From NCBI RefSeq assembly GCF_019263745.1, contig NZ_CP077107.1, positions 2,170,001 to 2,234,000 of the forward strand: a stretch of DNA of 64,000 nucleotides, given 5' to 3'. Position 1 is the first letter of the stretch; the number at the start of each line of letters is the position of its first letter. The stretch comes from Methanospirillum hungatei. Its GTDB lineage: Archaea > Halobacteriota > Methanomicrobia > Methanomicrobiales > Methanospirillaceae. Made by a program: the position numbers and the translations under genes. Below the pieces are notes generated by a model. That model had not been told where the DNA came from. It worked only from the letters and a program-made list of their open reading frames with translations, and ran no database searches. This document shows positions 15,887-25,064 of this stretch, piece after piece.

Positions 15887-17032
15887 TTAATTATCGGTAG
15901 AATCTGCTGTTCCGCCACTTAAGTAATCAGCCATATCACCGGTGACAAATCCTAATTCTCCCATCTCCTGGCCGCCCATACTTACTTCACCAAACTCAGG
16001 GAACTTGGGGAGTGTACTATTGGTTCCGTTTGGAATGATATCGTCAAAGTGTCCGATTGCCTTTTGTGCCTCGTCATAATATTTCTTTGCGTTATCATAA
16101 TTTTCCTGACCATTTGAGACAGATGAGACAAAGCTCCGGTCATCAATATATCCTTCGTACCGGTCCTTTGCCTCTGAGATAAGGTAGAAGAATGCATCTA
16201 TGTAATTAGCCTTGTCATAAAAGTCCTCTGCGATATTCATGCTGACAAGGTCCATATATGTTGTATCTGCCCAGTCAACACCCTCTCCAATCAGGAACCG
16301 GTGACCTGGAGACTTTTCTGTCTTGTCATTGAAAGGATCATCGTCCGGCTTATTTGCCTGATCTACATAATCCTCAAACCAACGGACAGTAATTGTTTTG
16401 AACTTCTCTGTCAGGTCAGGGCTTGACGGGTCAGGAGTCTTTTGTGTCATTGGGATGGCTATCTCGAGACCTTCAAGGGTGCTGCCCTGCTGCTCCTCTT
16501 CTTCCTGAGGAAGTGCTGCTGAAGCATCAGGCAGGGTGTACATCGTCATGTTCGGGAATTTATCTTTAATCTTGTTCCAGAACTCGGCAGAAACCTGGTA
16601 GTACTGGTCTACAACAGTATAGTACTCTGATCCATCAGAAGAACGGGAGACTGAATTGAGATATGAATGGTAGTCTTCAAATGTGGAGCCTGCCATCGAT
16701 GTGTAGTAAAGATAGCCGACAATATTGTTTGCATCTGCAAAGAATTCCGGACTCACGTTCTCCATGATAAGCCGGTAATATGCATCGGTTACTTCACTCA
16801 GCTTTGAACCGGTCGGGACCGTGGAGTTCGAAATCTTCTTGATTGCCTTCTCTGCTTCGGTCATGAATGCTTCGTCATTATACGGGCTCGCATCCGAAGA
16901 CCCTTTCATGCTGAGTGGCATCTGCTGAAAAGTTGGAGCAAATGCTGCGCTACTAACCGCAACAAAGAGCACCAACGCAGCGATGCCGGATATTATATAG
17001 AATATGCTGCGTCTCATACTCTCAGTCATCAT
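15887..17032 (-). CDS. exported or membrane-anchored protein of unknown function
   Basis: The protein has 381 residues. I do not recognise a family. Residues 8-30 (SIFYIISGIAALVLFVAV) make a signal anchor. The rest is soluble, acidic and rich in Tyr, Asp and Ser, with helical segments containing repeated YYxxxxxY-type stretches and a central EEEEQQ tract. An ATG at 17017 (MRRSIFY) would remove five residues and keep the anchor. It precedes the PfpI-like gene on the same strand and faces the pentapeptide-repeat gene. Confidence 0.75.
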   Translation of the reverse strand: MMTESMRRSIFYIISGIAALVLFVAVSSAAFAPTFQQMPLSMKGSSDASPYNDEAFMTEAEKAIKKISNSTVPTGSKLSEVTDAYYRLIMENVSPEFFADANNIVGYLYYTSMAGSTFEDYHSYLNSVSRSSDGSEYYTVVDQYYQVSAEFWNKIKDKFPNMTMYTLPDASAALPQEEEEQQGSTLEGLEIAIPMTQKTPDPSSPDLTEKFKTITVRWFEDYVDQANKPDDDPFNDKTEKSPGHRFLIGEGVDWADTTYMDLVSMNIAEDFYDKANYIDAFFYLISEAKDRYEGYIDDRSFVSSVSNGQENYDNAKKYYDEAQKAIGHFDDIIPNGTNSTLPKFPEFGEVSMGGQEMGELGFVTGDMADYLSGGTADSTDN

Positions 17033-17103
17033 GTAGGTAACTCAAAAAGGTTTCCTATGTCACATGTTTTAGATGAGTATATTTCCCCACTGCGCCTGAT
17101 AAC

Positions 17104-17119
17104 TGATATAGTAATATCA
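17104..17119 (+). promoter_or_regulatory. possible TATA region with 6-bp dyad before the pentapeptide gene
   Basis: TGATAT-AGTA-ATATCA is a perfect dyad in an AT-rich stretch 31-46 bases before the preferred GTG start at 17150. The spacing suits an archaeal promoter; the dyad could be a regulator site or chance. Confidence 0.3.
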
Positions 17120-17149
17120 AACAAATTATCACACAAACAGGTGGGCGGA

Positions 17150-17521
17150 GTGCCAGAAGCAGAACAGGTTGAAGCAATAAAAGGAGGAGTCGCTTCATGG
17201 AATCAATGGAAAGCGGCAAATCCAAGAAAACGTCCGGATCTGAGGGGGGCTCATCTTACCGGACTATCTCTTGAAGGGATCAATTTAAATGGGGCACGGC
17301 TTGCCGAGGTTGATTTTGAATTTTGCAATCTGAAAAAAGCAAATTTTGCCGGGGCAGATCTCAGCCGGGCAAATCTCTCAAACACCGATCTGACTGATGC
17401 CGTGTTTCTGAATGCAAATCTTCAGGGTGCTCGTCTGACCGGAGCAACGGTAACCAGGGCGGATTTCAGAGGTGCCAATGTCGCCGGGGCAGACATCAGG
17501 CAGATAAAGCGCGGCCTCTGA
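17150..17521 (+). CDS. pentapeptide-repeat protein
   Basis: The protein has 123 residues. From about residue 30 it consists of pentapeptide repeats A(D/N)LxX (LRGAHLTGLSLEGINLNGAR, ANFAGADLSRANLSNTDLTD), which fold into a right-handed beta-helix. The N-terminal PEAEQVEAIKGGVASWNQW cap precedes the repeats. GTG 17150 is preferred: AGGTG lies 6 bases upstream and the cap then starts the protein; ATG 17057 would add 31 unrelated residues and leave only 24 bases to the divergent gene. Function unknown; some relatives mimic DNA or protect gyrase. Confidence 0.8.
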   Translation: MPEAEQVEAIKGGVASWNQWKAANPRKRPDLRGAHLTGLSLEGINLNGARLAEVDFEFCNLKKANFAGADLSRANLSNTDLTDAVFLNANLQGARLTGATVTRADFRGANVAGADIRQIKRGL

Positions 17522-17535
17522 TTCCTGTCCACTTT

Positions 17536-18621
17536 TTATTGTATTATTTTATAGAGTGTCGTCCGTTCAGCGAGGACTTTCCCAAGATCTGAACAGATAT
17601 ATTCCATTTCATCAGGATCCAGATATTCTCCGGTGGATCCTCCTGCTTCTCCGGTCACATCATCAAGATACATCGTGCCAGCAAGGTCATCTGCACCGGC
17701 CAAAAGGGCCATCTGTGTCATCTTTGTCCCAAGTTTCGGCCATGATACCTGGATATGATCAAAGTTATCCAAAAACAGCCGGCATACAGCAGTCGTGACC
17801 AGATCATCCCTGCCGGTCGGACCATACCTAACCAGACCCTTTTCGTACAGAGGCGTTTTTTGGTGGATGTACGTGAGGAGAACCATCTCTGTGAATCCTC
17901 CGGTATCATCCTGGATCCTTCTGATTCTATCCAGGTGTTCAGCCCTGTCCCGGGGGGTTTCGGTTGATCCATACATGATGGTCGCTGTTGATCGAAGACC
18001 AAGACTATGGGCCTCACGGGCAATCCGTTCCCAGACTTCGGTCTTCACCTTTGCCGGACAGATGGTTTTTCTGACCTCATCAACCAGGATTTCTGCAGCA
18101 GTTCCCTGCAGGGTTCCAAGACCTCCTGCCATCAGCTGCCTGATAACCTCCGGAGTTGGAAGATTTGCCTTTCGTGCGACGAAGTCTATCTCATCAGGAG
18201 AAAATGCATGAATATGAACAGTTGGGTGAATTTCATGCACCCACTTCATAAACTGTAGGTATGTTTCAAGGGTAAAGTCAGGATGAACACCGGAGAGAAA
18301 ACATATCTCTGTAACATTCCGTTCTTTTGCATACCGTGCCTGTTCCTTTACCTCATCCTCACCAAACAGGTACGCCCCCGGACTCTTTTTGGTCCTGCCA
18401 AATCCGCAAAATCCACAGAGGTTTTTACAGATATTGGTGATATGGATATTCTGATTCCTGACAAATGTGACCCTGTTTCCGTTCTTTCTTCTGCAGACCT
18501 CATCTGCTGCCCGAAACAGGTCGAATACCTCCTGACCGGATACAGAAAGGAGAAAAGCCGCTTCATCTGGGGTGAGGCGATGTCCTGCCAGGGTATCTGA
18601 TAAAAGAGTATGGAGATCCAT
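17536..18621 (-). CDS. cofH: 7,8-didemethyl-8-hydroxy-5-deazariboflavin (FO) synthase subunit 2
   Basis: A radical-SAM protein of 361 residues with the cluster motif CKNLCGFC (Cys 65, 69, 72; CX3CX2C) and GGLGTLQGTAAEILVDEVR typical of CofH. CofH and CofG build the F420 chromophore from tyrosine and 5-amino-6-ribitylaminouracil. ATG 18621 is chosen because it lies 4 bases after the signal-peptidase stop and AGGT precedes it; a longer reading would overlap that gene. CofG is not in the window. Confidence 0.93.
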   Translation of the reverse strand: MDLHTLLSDTLAGHRLTPDEAAFLLSVSGQEVFDLFRAADEVCRRKNGNRVTFVRNQNIHITNICKNLCGFCGFGRTKKSPGAYLFGEDEVKEQARYAKERNVTEICFLSGVHPDFTLETYLQFMKWVHEIHPTVHIHAFSPDEIDFVARKANLPTPEVIRQLMAGGLGTLQGTAAEILVDEVRKTICPAKVKTEVWERIAREAHSLGLRSTATIMYGSTETPRDRAEHLDRIRRIQDDTGGFTEMVLLTYIHQKTPLYEKGLVRYGPTGRDDLVTTAVCRLFLDNFDHIQVSWPKLGTKMTQMALLAGADDLAGTMYLDDVTGEAGGSTGEYLDPDEMEYICSDLGKVLAERTTLYKIIQ

Positions 18622-18625
18622 ACGC

Positions 18626-19333
18626 TTACCTGTTCCTCTTTTGGTTTGTTTCTTCTTCCCGTTTTGCACGGCTGCGGAGATAGAGTTCGTGGAGCACCAT
18701 AATTACAACAACAATGATGATGACCGGGACAATATTTAATGGCAGGTATCCGATGTAGGGAACAGAGTACATCGCTTTCCCGATGATCCACTCCTTCTTA
18801 ACCGGTTCAATCGGTCCACCAAGGTTACGGTAATTTGACCAGCCAACCTGGTCGATGACCGGATTATTATCTCCTTTGGTGATATATCCTTCATGAGGAG
18901 CGGTATATGTCGCAGTTTTCATTCCTGCCTCTAAAGCGATCTCCTCTCCTTCATCAACCCAGAACATGGCCCGATGAATTATCGGATGAAGTTCGGTGTT
19001 CCCGTTCGGTCGGTATATTATTACATCACCAGGCATCCCGAACTTTTCATACCCGGATGCATTGCCTTCTTCAAGACTTTGTAACTCACCGTACCGGTCG
19101 CCGGCAACCACTAACACCAGGTCACCCACGTTCATGTGTGGTACCATGCTCTCTGATTCGATGGTCACAATTGCCGGCCATGTTCCACAGATCAGCAGAA
19201 GTATTGCAACAATGGCACCCACGGTTACCAGAACAGATGCTATCTCCCTGACAGCCGAGGGGAACTGCCCGTCGCTCTTCCAGAATGTGATAATTTTATC
19301 CCGTATTGTTTGTTTGGCGTTTTGATCTGCCAT
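18626..19333 (-). CDS. signal peptidase I (archaeal/ER type)
   Basis: The protein has 235 residues. An N-terminal membrane segment (about 34-50) leads to the catalytic Ser62 in SESMVPHMNVGDLVLV; HPIIHRAMFW (near 110) supplies the His that replaces the bacterial Lys, and KGDNNPVIDQVGW (near 148) the Asp. A second hydrophobic segment lies near 190-215. It removes signal peptides from secreted proteins such as the many exported proteins here. It is upstream of, and almost touching, cofH. Confidence 0.93.
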   Translation of the reverse strand: MADQNAKQTIRDKIITFWKSDGQFPSAVREIASVLVTVGAIVAILLLICGTWPAIVTIESESMVPHMNVGDLVLVVAGDRYGELQSLEEGNASGYEKFGMPGDVIIYRPNGNTELHPIIHRAMFWVDEGEEIALEAGMKTATYTAPHEGYITKGDNNPVIDQVGWSNYRNLGGPIEPVKKEWIIGKAMYSVPYIGYLPLNIVPVIIIVVVIMVLHELYLRSRAKREEETNQKRNR

Positions 19334-19432
19334 GATGTCTGTATATGGTTTTAGATCTGGCCTCTTAAGGGTTCACTTCCTGACATGGTCAGGCGGGTAT
19401 ATTTTCATTCGTGCTGAAGGTACTAGTGCAGA

Positions 19433-20857
19433 ATGCTTGACAGCACCATGATCGTGGAACGGTTTCTGGATACAAAACTCCAGGTTCATCCGGACGTGGT
19501 CAGATATATCCGCGAACAGAAAGATGAGCGGCTTATTGACACGATCATCTCCGGCGTTCCTGATGATTGTGTGGTAGTTTCACTCAGGCATATTCCTGGT
19601 CTTCTCCCTTCACGAGATGGTGTGCGGTTTTTGTGTGATCCTGAAGTGGAGATCATCTCCGGCCGGATGGGAACCTCGAAGCCGGTGGGGAGGGTAGAGG
19701 ACTATATCATTTATTTTGCAGACCGGTATGCCAGACTCTCCGGTATGATCCGGGGGAGATGTAATCCGGTTCCCATTGAGGCACTCAAACGAAACAGCCG
19801 GTATAAACAGGAGGAGTTTGCTGTCTGTGGCATGGTCATGGAGGTCCGGAGCACCGGTAATGGTCACCGGATGGCAGAGATAGAGGATTCAACCGGATCT
19901 GTTATGGCCCTGTTTAATAAAGACCGACCGGATTTTTCAGAGGCAGAGCGAATTGTCCCTGATGAGGTTATCGGGGTTCGTGGCTCACTCTCAAGTGAAG
20001 GAAATCTCATCTTTGCCGACCAGATATTCAGGCCTGATATTCCATTTTCTTATGCTCCCTACACGAGTGACCGGAAAGGGGCCGCAGTCCTGATATCTGA
20101 TGTCCATGTTGGAAGTGATACGTTCCTTGATGATGAATGGAACCGGTTTGCAGACTGGCTGAGCGACAGTGAGGTCTCCTACCTTCTTGTAGCCGGTGAC
20201 CTAGTAGATGGAATTGGTATTTACCCTGACCAGGACAAAGAACTCGTTATCCCCAATATTTATGAGCAGTATGATGTGCTTGGAACGATGCTCTCAGACC
20301 TGCCTTCCCATCTGAAGATAATTCTCGCTCCCGGAAACCATGACGTGGTGCGGGGGGCCGAACCACAACCGGTCATCCCTGAAAAGTTCAGGAAAAATTA
20401 TTCCAGCAATTGCCTGTTTGTCGAAAATCCCGCTCTCGTCAACCTACAGGGAGTGAGAGTACTGATGTATCATGGGAGATCATTTGACGATCTCATCGGT
20501 CTTATGCCGGGGGCGAGCTATGAGAAAGCCTATGACGTCATCCCTGAGATGCTTAAACGCCGTCACCTTGCTCCATGTTATGGTAAAAGAACCCCAATTG
20601 CTGCAGATACCGTGGACCGGCTGATTATCGATCCCATCCCTGAGGTGGTACATACCGGCCATGTCCATATTTATGGGATCAGCAGATATCGCAATGTCCT
20701 GGGAATCAACTCAGGGACATGGCAGAGTCAGACGGCATTTCAGAAACAGATGAATATTCAGCCGACTCCGGCAGTTGCCATCTCACTTGATCTGACAACA
20801 CTCCAGCCCCGGGTGCATGATTTCATGAATGATTCCCCCGAGCCACTCGTTTTGTAA
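19433..20857 (+). CDS. polB: DNA polymerase D (PolII) small subunit DP1
   Basis: The protein has 474 residues. The C-terminal calcineurin-like phosphoesterase has all metal motifs: ISDVHVGSDTF, VAGDLVDGIG, APGNHD and HTGHVHIYG, so the 3'-5' exonuclease centre looks intact. An OB-fold lies before it (about 125-210, FAVCGMVMEVRSTG). DP1 is the proofreading subunit of the euryarchaeal replicative polymerase; the large subunit is not in the window. Its last 35 bases overlap the convergent TPR gene. Confidence 0.95.
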   Translation: MLDSTMIVERFLDTKLQVHPDVVRYIREQKDERLIDTIISGVPDDCVVVSLRHIPGLLPSRDGVRFLCDPEVEIISGRMGTSKPVGRVEDYIIYFADRYARLSGMIRGRCNPVPIEALKRNSRYKQEEFAVCGMVMEVRSTGNGHRMAEIEDSTGSVMALFNKDRPDFSEAERIVPDEVIGVRGSLSSEGNLIFADQIFRPDIPFSYAPYTSDRKGAAVLISDVHVGSDTFLDDEWNRFADWLSDSEVSYLLVAGDLVDGIGIYPDQDKELVIPNIYEQYDVLGTMLSDLPSHLKIILAPGNHDVVRGAEPQPVIPEKFRKNYSSNCLFVENPALVNLQGVRVLMYHGRSFDDLIGLMPGASYEKAYDVIPEMLKRRHLAPCYGKRTPIAADTVDRLIIDPIPEVVHTGHVHIYGISRYRNVLGINSGTWQSQTAFQKQMNIQPTPAVAISLDLTTLQPRVHDFMNDSPEPLVL

Positions 20858-21746
20858 GAAGTGGTTTTTTTGCTTCTTCTTCCTGCGTTTTATACCAGGC
20901 AAGAAGGATAGCGTCCACTTCCTGTTCCCATGCGATAAGGTCAGGATCTCCGGGCATGAGCCGGATAGTTTTCCTGATTACATGTACTGCCTCTGGATAC
21001 CGTCCAAGGTCTTTGAGCACCAGAGCATATTTTTTTGCAGCGTCCCCATATGCCGGATCACTCCTGACTGCATGTTGGTATAAATCCTGGGCATCTGCTA
21101 GTCGTCCCTGCTGAGCGTATACATCAGCAAGATGGGACAGAACTTCAGCATCATGGGGAAGAAGTAAGTATGCGGATTTCAGGGCTTTTTCAGCTTTGGT
21201 GATTTCTCCTTCGGCTGCAAGGATGGTTCCCCAGGTATCCAGAAACGGACCGTTTTTATCGATCTGGCTTCCCAATTTCTCCATTATTCGTCGTGCATTA
21301 TGTGGATCCCCGGATATTGAGAGGATATATGCCGCTGCATTGTCCAGATCTGTATCATCCGGGTATTTTGCCCGTAAGGCTGTAACCGTTTTGAGTGCCT
21401 GGTCATATTTGTTCATCCGGGTATATACAAAGGCAAGAAGGAGGGTACTGTCGTATGAGCGTTCCTCATCCGGAATCAGGAGAAGGAGATCTGCGGCGGT
21501 TGAATATTCTCCCCGGTGAGCAAGTCCGGTCGCCAGGTCTTTATAGAGCTGATCCTGGTGCAGCCTGATATCATCCTCTCCAAATGTATATGTCCCGTTT
21601 TCAAATACAGTGAGGATTATTTCCTTGTTCTTCTCGGCCAAAAGGGCTGACAGGTTATCACTGGAATTCGTGGCATTACCAAAGGCCGTTACTCCGGGGA
21701 TAATAAACAGGATGAGGATTATCAGCCGGAAAAACATTGAGATCAA
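20823..21746 (-). CDS. exported TPR-repeat protein
   Basis: The protein has 307 residues. A signal peptide (residues 1-23, FFRLIILILFIIPGVTA) precedes several tetratricopeptide repeats between about 75 and 275 (AVLSHLADVYAQQGRLADAQ and AKKYALVLKDLGRYPEAV). It is predicted to act outside the membrane as a scaffold. The stop region overlaps the end of polB by 35 bases, so the two transcripts are antisense there. Confidence 0.87.
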   Translation of the reverse strand: MISMFFRLIILILFIIPGVTAFGNATNSSDNLSALLAEKNKEIILTVFENGTYTFGEDDIRLHQDQLYKDLATGLAHRGEYSTAADLLLLIPDEERSYDSTLLLAFVYTRMNKYDQALKTVTALRAKYPDDTDLDNAAAYILSISGDPHNARRIMEKLGSQIDKNGPFLDTWGTILAAEGEITKAEKALKSAYLLLPHDAEVLSHLADVYAQQGRLADAQDLYQHAVRSDPAYGDAAKKYALVLKDLGRYPEAVHVIRKTIRLMPGDPDLIAWEQEVDAILLAWYKTQEEEAKKPLLTKRVARGNHS

Positions 21747-21823
21747 AATGCAGGGGAAAAAGAAATGGCTTGTGGATCGAAAACCGCGTTTTTGAAATGG
21801 ACGAGTATTCCTAGTGAACCGAC

Positions 21824-21832
21824 ATATAAATA
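21824..21832 (+). promoter_or_regulatory. TATA box of the membrane pyrophosphatase gene
   Basis: ATATAAATA lies about 95 bases before the preferred ATG at 21927 in an intergenic region of 180 bases, implying a leader of about 70 bases. Confidence 0.5.
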
Positions 21833-21926
21833 GCGCGGTTCCAATTCGTATCGTTATTTACGTATAATCAACGAATGATAACAGATCACCGTCTCGATTC
21901 TCAGTTTCTGACTGGACGTGATACGA

Positions 21927-23945
21927 ATGGATATGTTATATATTGTACCGGTTTGTGCCCTTATCGGGCTTATCTTCGCTGGTCTCAGCTACGCCCGGAT
22001 GAAAAAGGAATCTCCGGGTGATGAACTGATGCAGAAGATTGCCGCAGCCATTCATCTTGGTGCAATGACCTACCTCAAACGGCAGTATACTGCCATTGCG
22101 GTCTTCGTCGTTGTTCTTGCGGTAATTCTGTCTCTTGTAATTAACCCTCTCACCGCCGTCTGTTATGTTGTTGGAGCAGGTCTTTCTGCCCTTGCAGGTT
22201 TTATTGGCATGTTTTCCGCAACAAAAGCAAACGTCAGAACCGCAAATGCTGCAAAGCAGGGAATGGCATCGGCCTTTAAGGTTTCATTCTCCGCTGGTAT
22301 GGTCATGGGTCTGACGGTTGTCGGTCTTGGTATGTTGGGTCTGTCTCTGATGTTCTTCCTTATGACTGGAATCACTGGTGTGACAGATCATGCTACTATC
22401 AGCATTCTCTCCGGGTTCTCTCTTGGTGCATCATCTATTGCACTGTTTGCCCGTGTTGGTGGTGGTATCTTTACCAAGGCAGCTGATGTCGGTGCAGATT
22501 TGGTTGGAAAAGTTGAAGCAGGCATTCCTGAGGATGACCCCCGGAACCCGGCAGTCATTGCAGATAATGTCGGTGACAATGTCGGTGATATCGCCGGTAT
22601 GGGTGCTGACCTGTATGAGTCATATGTTGGTGCAGTCATTGCTACGATGCTTATCGGAGCAACTGCCGGTATGGCAAGCCAGTTCCCAGGCGTTCCCTCA
22701 ATGAACCTGATTGCCCTTCCAATGATGATCGCAGGTCTTGGAATTATCGCGTCCGTCATTGGTTCATTCTTTGTCCGGACCAACAAGAACGAAGCACATG
22801 CAATTCACAAGGCATTCAACTCAGGAACCTTTGCTGGTCTTCTCCTGACTGTTGCCGCTGTCTACGTTCTTGTTGAGATGCTCGCACCAGGTCAGCTTGG
22901 TATCTTCTATGCAACCATCGCTGGCCTTGTCGGTGGATTCCTGATTGGTCTTGTGACTGAATACTACACGTCTTATGATCACAAGCCAACCCAGTCCATT
23001 GTCAAGTCTGCAGAGACCGGAGCAGCAACCGATATCATTGCAGGTATTGCAGTCGGTATGGAGTCAACCTTCATCCCGGTGATCATCGTCGCAGCAGCTA
23101 TCCTGATTGCAAACTACTTTGGTGGCATCTATGGTGTAGCCCTTGCCGGTGTCGGTATGCTTGCAACCCTTGGTATTACCCTCTCCGTTGATGCATACGG
23201 CCCAATCGCAGACAATGCAGGTGGTATTGCAGAGATGAGCCACCAGGGTCCAGGCGTTCGTGCCATTACCGATACCCTTGATTCAGTCGGAAACACAACC
23301 GCTGCAATCGGTAAGGGATTTGCAATTGGTGGTGCAGCACTGACCGCTCTTGGTCTCTTTGCCGCATACACTCAGGCTGTTAAGCTTGAGATGGTCAACA
23401 TGCTTGAACCGGTTGTCTTTGTCGGTATCCTCATCGGTGCCATGCTTCCGTTCCTGTTCTCATCCTTTGCCATGAAGGCAGTCGGAAAGGCAGCAGGATA
23501 TATCGTCGAAGAAGTCCGCCGCCAGTTTAAGGAAATCCCAGGACTTATGGAAGGAAAGAACGATCCGGACTATGCTTCCTGTATTACTATCTCAACCAAC
23601 GCAGCACTGCGTGAGATGATACTCCCAGGATTAATGGCAATTGCAGCACCGATTATCATTGGTATTGCACTTGGTTCACATGCCCTTGCAGGACTTCTTG
23701 TCGGTTCAATCTCCTCTGGTTTCCTCGTTGCTGTTATGATGGCAAATGCCGGTGGAGCATGGGACAACACCAAGAAGTACATCGAACAGGGACACTCCGG
23801 TGGAAAAGGTTCCTTTGCTCACAAAGCAGCGGTTACCGGTGACACCGTTGGAGATCCGTTCAAGGATACTGCAGGACCAGCTCTCAACATTCTGCTCAAA
23901 TTAATGGCAATTGTTGCAGTGGTCTTTGCACCTATCTTCCTGTAA
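21927..23945 (+). CDS. hppA: membrane-bound ion-translocating pyrophosphatase, K+-dependent type
   Basis: The protein has 672 residues and about 16 membrane segments. The catalytic loop [20 protein letters not shown] and [20 protein letters not shown] (near 185-230) binds Mg-pyrophosphate. [10 protein letters not shown] (near 454) has Ala where K+-independent enzymes have Lys, the known mark of the K+-dependent group; that group includes both H+ and Na+ pumps, and I cannot decide the ion. ATG 21927 is chosen because GGACGTGAT, close to a consensus ribosome site, ends 4 bases before it. A T8 tract follows the stop. Confidence 0.95.
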   Translation: MDMLYIVPVCALIGLIFAGLSYARMKKESPGDELMQKIAAAIHLGAMTYLKRQYTAIAVFVVVLAVILSLVINPLTAVCYVVGAGLSALAGFIGMFSATKANVRTANAAKQGMASAFKVSFSAGMVMGLTVVGLGMLGLSLMFFLMTGITGVTDHATISILSGFSLGASSIALFARVGGGIFTKAADVGADLVGKVEAGIPEDDPRNPAVIADNVGDNVGDIAGMGADLYESYVGAVIATMLIGATAGMASQFPGVPSMNLIALPMMIAGLGIIASVIGSFFVRTNKNEAHAIHKAFNSGTFAGLLLTVAAVYVLVEMLAPGQLGIFYATIAGLVGGFLIGLVTEYYTSYDHKPTQSIVKSAETGAATDIIAGIAVGMESTFIPVIIVAAAILIANYFGGIYGVALAGVGMLATLGITLSVDAYGPIADNAGGIAEMSHQGPGVRAITDTLDSVGNTTAAIGKGFAIGGAALTALGLFAAYTQAVKLEMVNMLEPVVFVGILIGAMLPFLFSSFAMKAVGKAAGYIVEEVRRQFKEIPGLMEGKNDPDYASCITISTNAALREMILPGLMAIAAPIIIGIALGSHALAGLLVGSISSGFLVAVMMANAGGAWDNTKKYIEQGHSGGKGSFAHKAAVTGDTVGDPFKDTAGPALNILLKLMAIVAVVFAPIFL

Positions 23946-23959
23946 ACCCAGGACATCCC

Positions 23960-23967
23960 TTTTTTTT
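23960..23967 (+). terminator. T8 terminator after hppA
   Basis: Eight consecutive T residues 15 bases after the hppA stop codon, the usual form of an archaeal transcription terminator. Confidence 0.55.
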
Positions 23968-24042
23968 GTCAGCAGATGAGTTTTCACAAAACTGAAAAAT
24001 ATCCTTCAGCAGGATAACAAAAGATTTACTCAGAAATAACGG

Positions 24043-24759
24043 TTAATTGAGATTATTTTGCTGATTTTCTCTTGAAATATAATGCCTGGTATATTTCCCA
24101 TCTTTTACTAACCGAATGCATCCTTCATAAACCAGGTGCCTGACTGTTCGAGTCACCGTCGGGCTTGCAATTCCCAGGCATTCTGCGATATCTCTCCTTG
24201 TAATTCCCGGATTGTGTTGTACCAGGGTGAGGATTTTTCCTGTAAGTCCTGATGAAGACCGGGAGAGGAACAATTGCTCCTTCATTGAAAAGGTATTGTG
24301 GTTTTCAAAGAAATGGTATGATTTTCCCTGGTCAAATATTGAGATACACTTAGTTTCAGCCAGGCGATCGATGTGGTATCTTAATGTGTTTTCATTACTT
24401 TTAGATAAGATAGCAAGTCTTGTCAGATCAATTCCCGGATTATCACAAATAAGGGCAAATATTTTCTTTCTTGTTTCATGTTCCAGAACATTTGTTGCTG
24501 TAATTCTTCTGTACCCCGATACCCGTTCCCGGACTATCCTGCTCAATACATCGTTATCTGATAGAAAATCATTCCATATCCAATGAAATGGGTGCCTGCT
24601 TTTTTGATGATGTTCAGACCCTGCTGTTTGAGATGGAGATTGTTCTTTTTCAGATTCGTCCAGCAGAGCATTTCTAGGTTCCGGAGCATATCCGTCCAAG
24701 GGAATACCCAGAGTGATAAGAAAAAATCCTAATGCAAAACCAATATTGGAGTAATGCAT
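24043..24759 (-). CDS. membrane-anchored regulator with two winged-helix domains (copy 1)
   Basis: The protein has 238 residues. Residues 5-22 (NIGFALGFFLITLGIPL) are hydrophobic and should anchor it in the membrane. Two winged helix-turn-helix units follow: about 95-150 (ETRKKIFALICDNPGIDL, SKSNENTLRYHIDRL) and about 175-228 (NPGITRRDIAECLGIASPTV, RHLVYEGCIRLVKDG), joined by FFENHNTFSMKEQLFLSR. It is closely similar along its whole length to the protein at 43211-43957, including the anchor. It probably is a one-component membrane-bound transcription factor. It lies between the pyrophosphatase and htpX genes. Confidence 0.85.
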   Translation of the reverse strand: MHYSNIGFALGFFLITLGIPLDGYAPEPRNALLDESEKEQSPSQTAGSEHHQKSRHPFHWIWNDFLSDNDVLSRIVRERVSGYRRITATNVLEHETRKKIFALICDNPGIDLTRLAILSKSNENTLRYHIDRLAETKCISIFDQGKSYHFFENHNTFSMKEQLFLSRSSSGLTGKILTLVQHNPGITRRDIAECLGIASPTVTRTVRHLVYEGCIRLVKDGKYTRHYISRENQQNNLN

Positions 24760-24800
24760 AACGCTATCACATGTTAGTATCCGGGAGAATAAAAATCTCT

Positions 24801-25010
24801 TCAGGATACATACAATCGAGAATCAGGTAGCTCATCTGACCAGAGTGAGTATGTATTCGTGGAGAGAATTCTGTAATGAAAGGCATCTTCTGGTGCCTCT
24901 TCATAATCGGAGGTGATGGTCCAGACGAAATCCTGGTACTTGTTGTCCCCTTTATGCTCTATAAAACCATAGGAAAATACATCCAAAACAAAAAGGTTTC
25001 TCCGGTTCAT
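24801..25010 (-). CDS. small hypothetical reading frame
   Basis: A 69-residue open frame between the regulator gene and htpX. The protein is rich in aromatic and acidic residues and matches nothing I know. It starts 4 bases beyond a terminator-like hairpin at the end of htpX and has no clear promoter or ribosome site. It could be a real small gene, a fragment of a lost gene, or chance. Confidence 0.3.
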   Translation of the reverse strand: MNRRNLFVLDVFSYGFIEHKGDNKYQDFVWTITSDYEEAPEDAFHYRILSTNTYSLWSDELPDSRLYVS

Positions 25011-25013
25011 CAG

Positions 25014-25039
25014 TAAAAATCCAGAATATATATCTGGAT
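25014..25039 (-). terminator. hairpin terminator after htpX
   Basis: On the minus strand ATCCAGA and TCTGGAT form a perfect 7-bp stem around a TATATAT loop, followed at once by TTTTT. This is a textbook intrinsic-terminator layout, 26 bases past the htpX stop. Confidence 0.65.
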
Positions 25040-25064
25040 CAGATAAACCGGATTTTTTTTAAAT

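Noticed and set aside
17057-17149. Upstream start for the pentapeptide-repeat protein
   Set aside because: It leaves only 24 bases to the divergent gene, has no ribosome site, and the natural N-terminal cap begins at GTG 17150.
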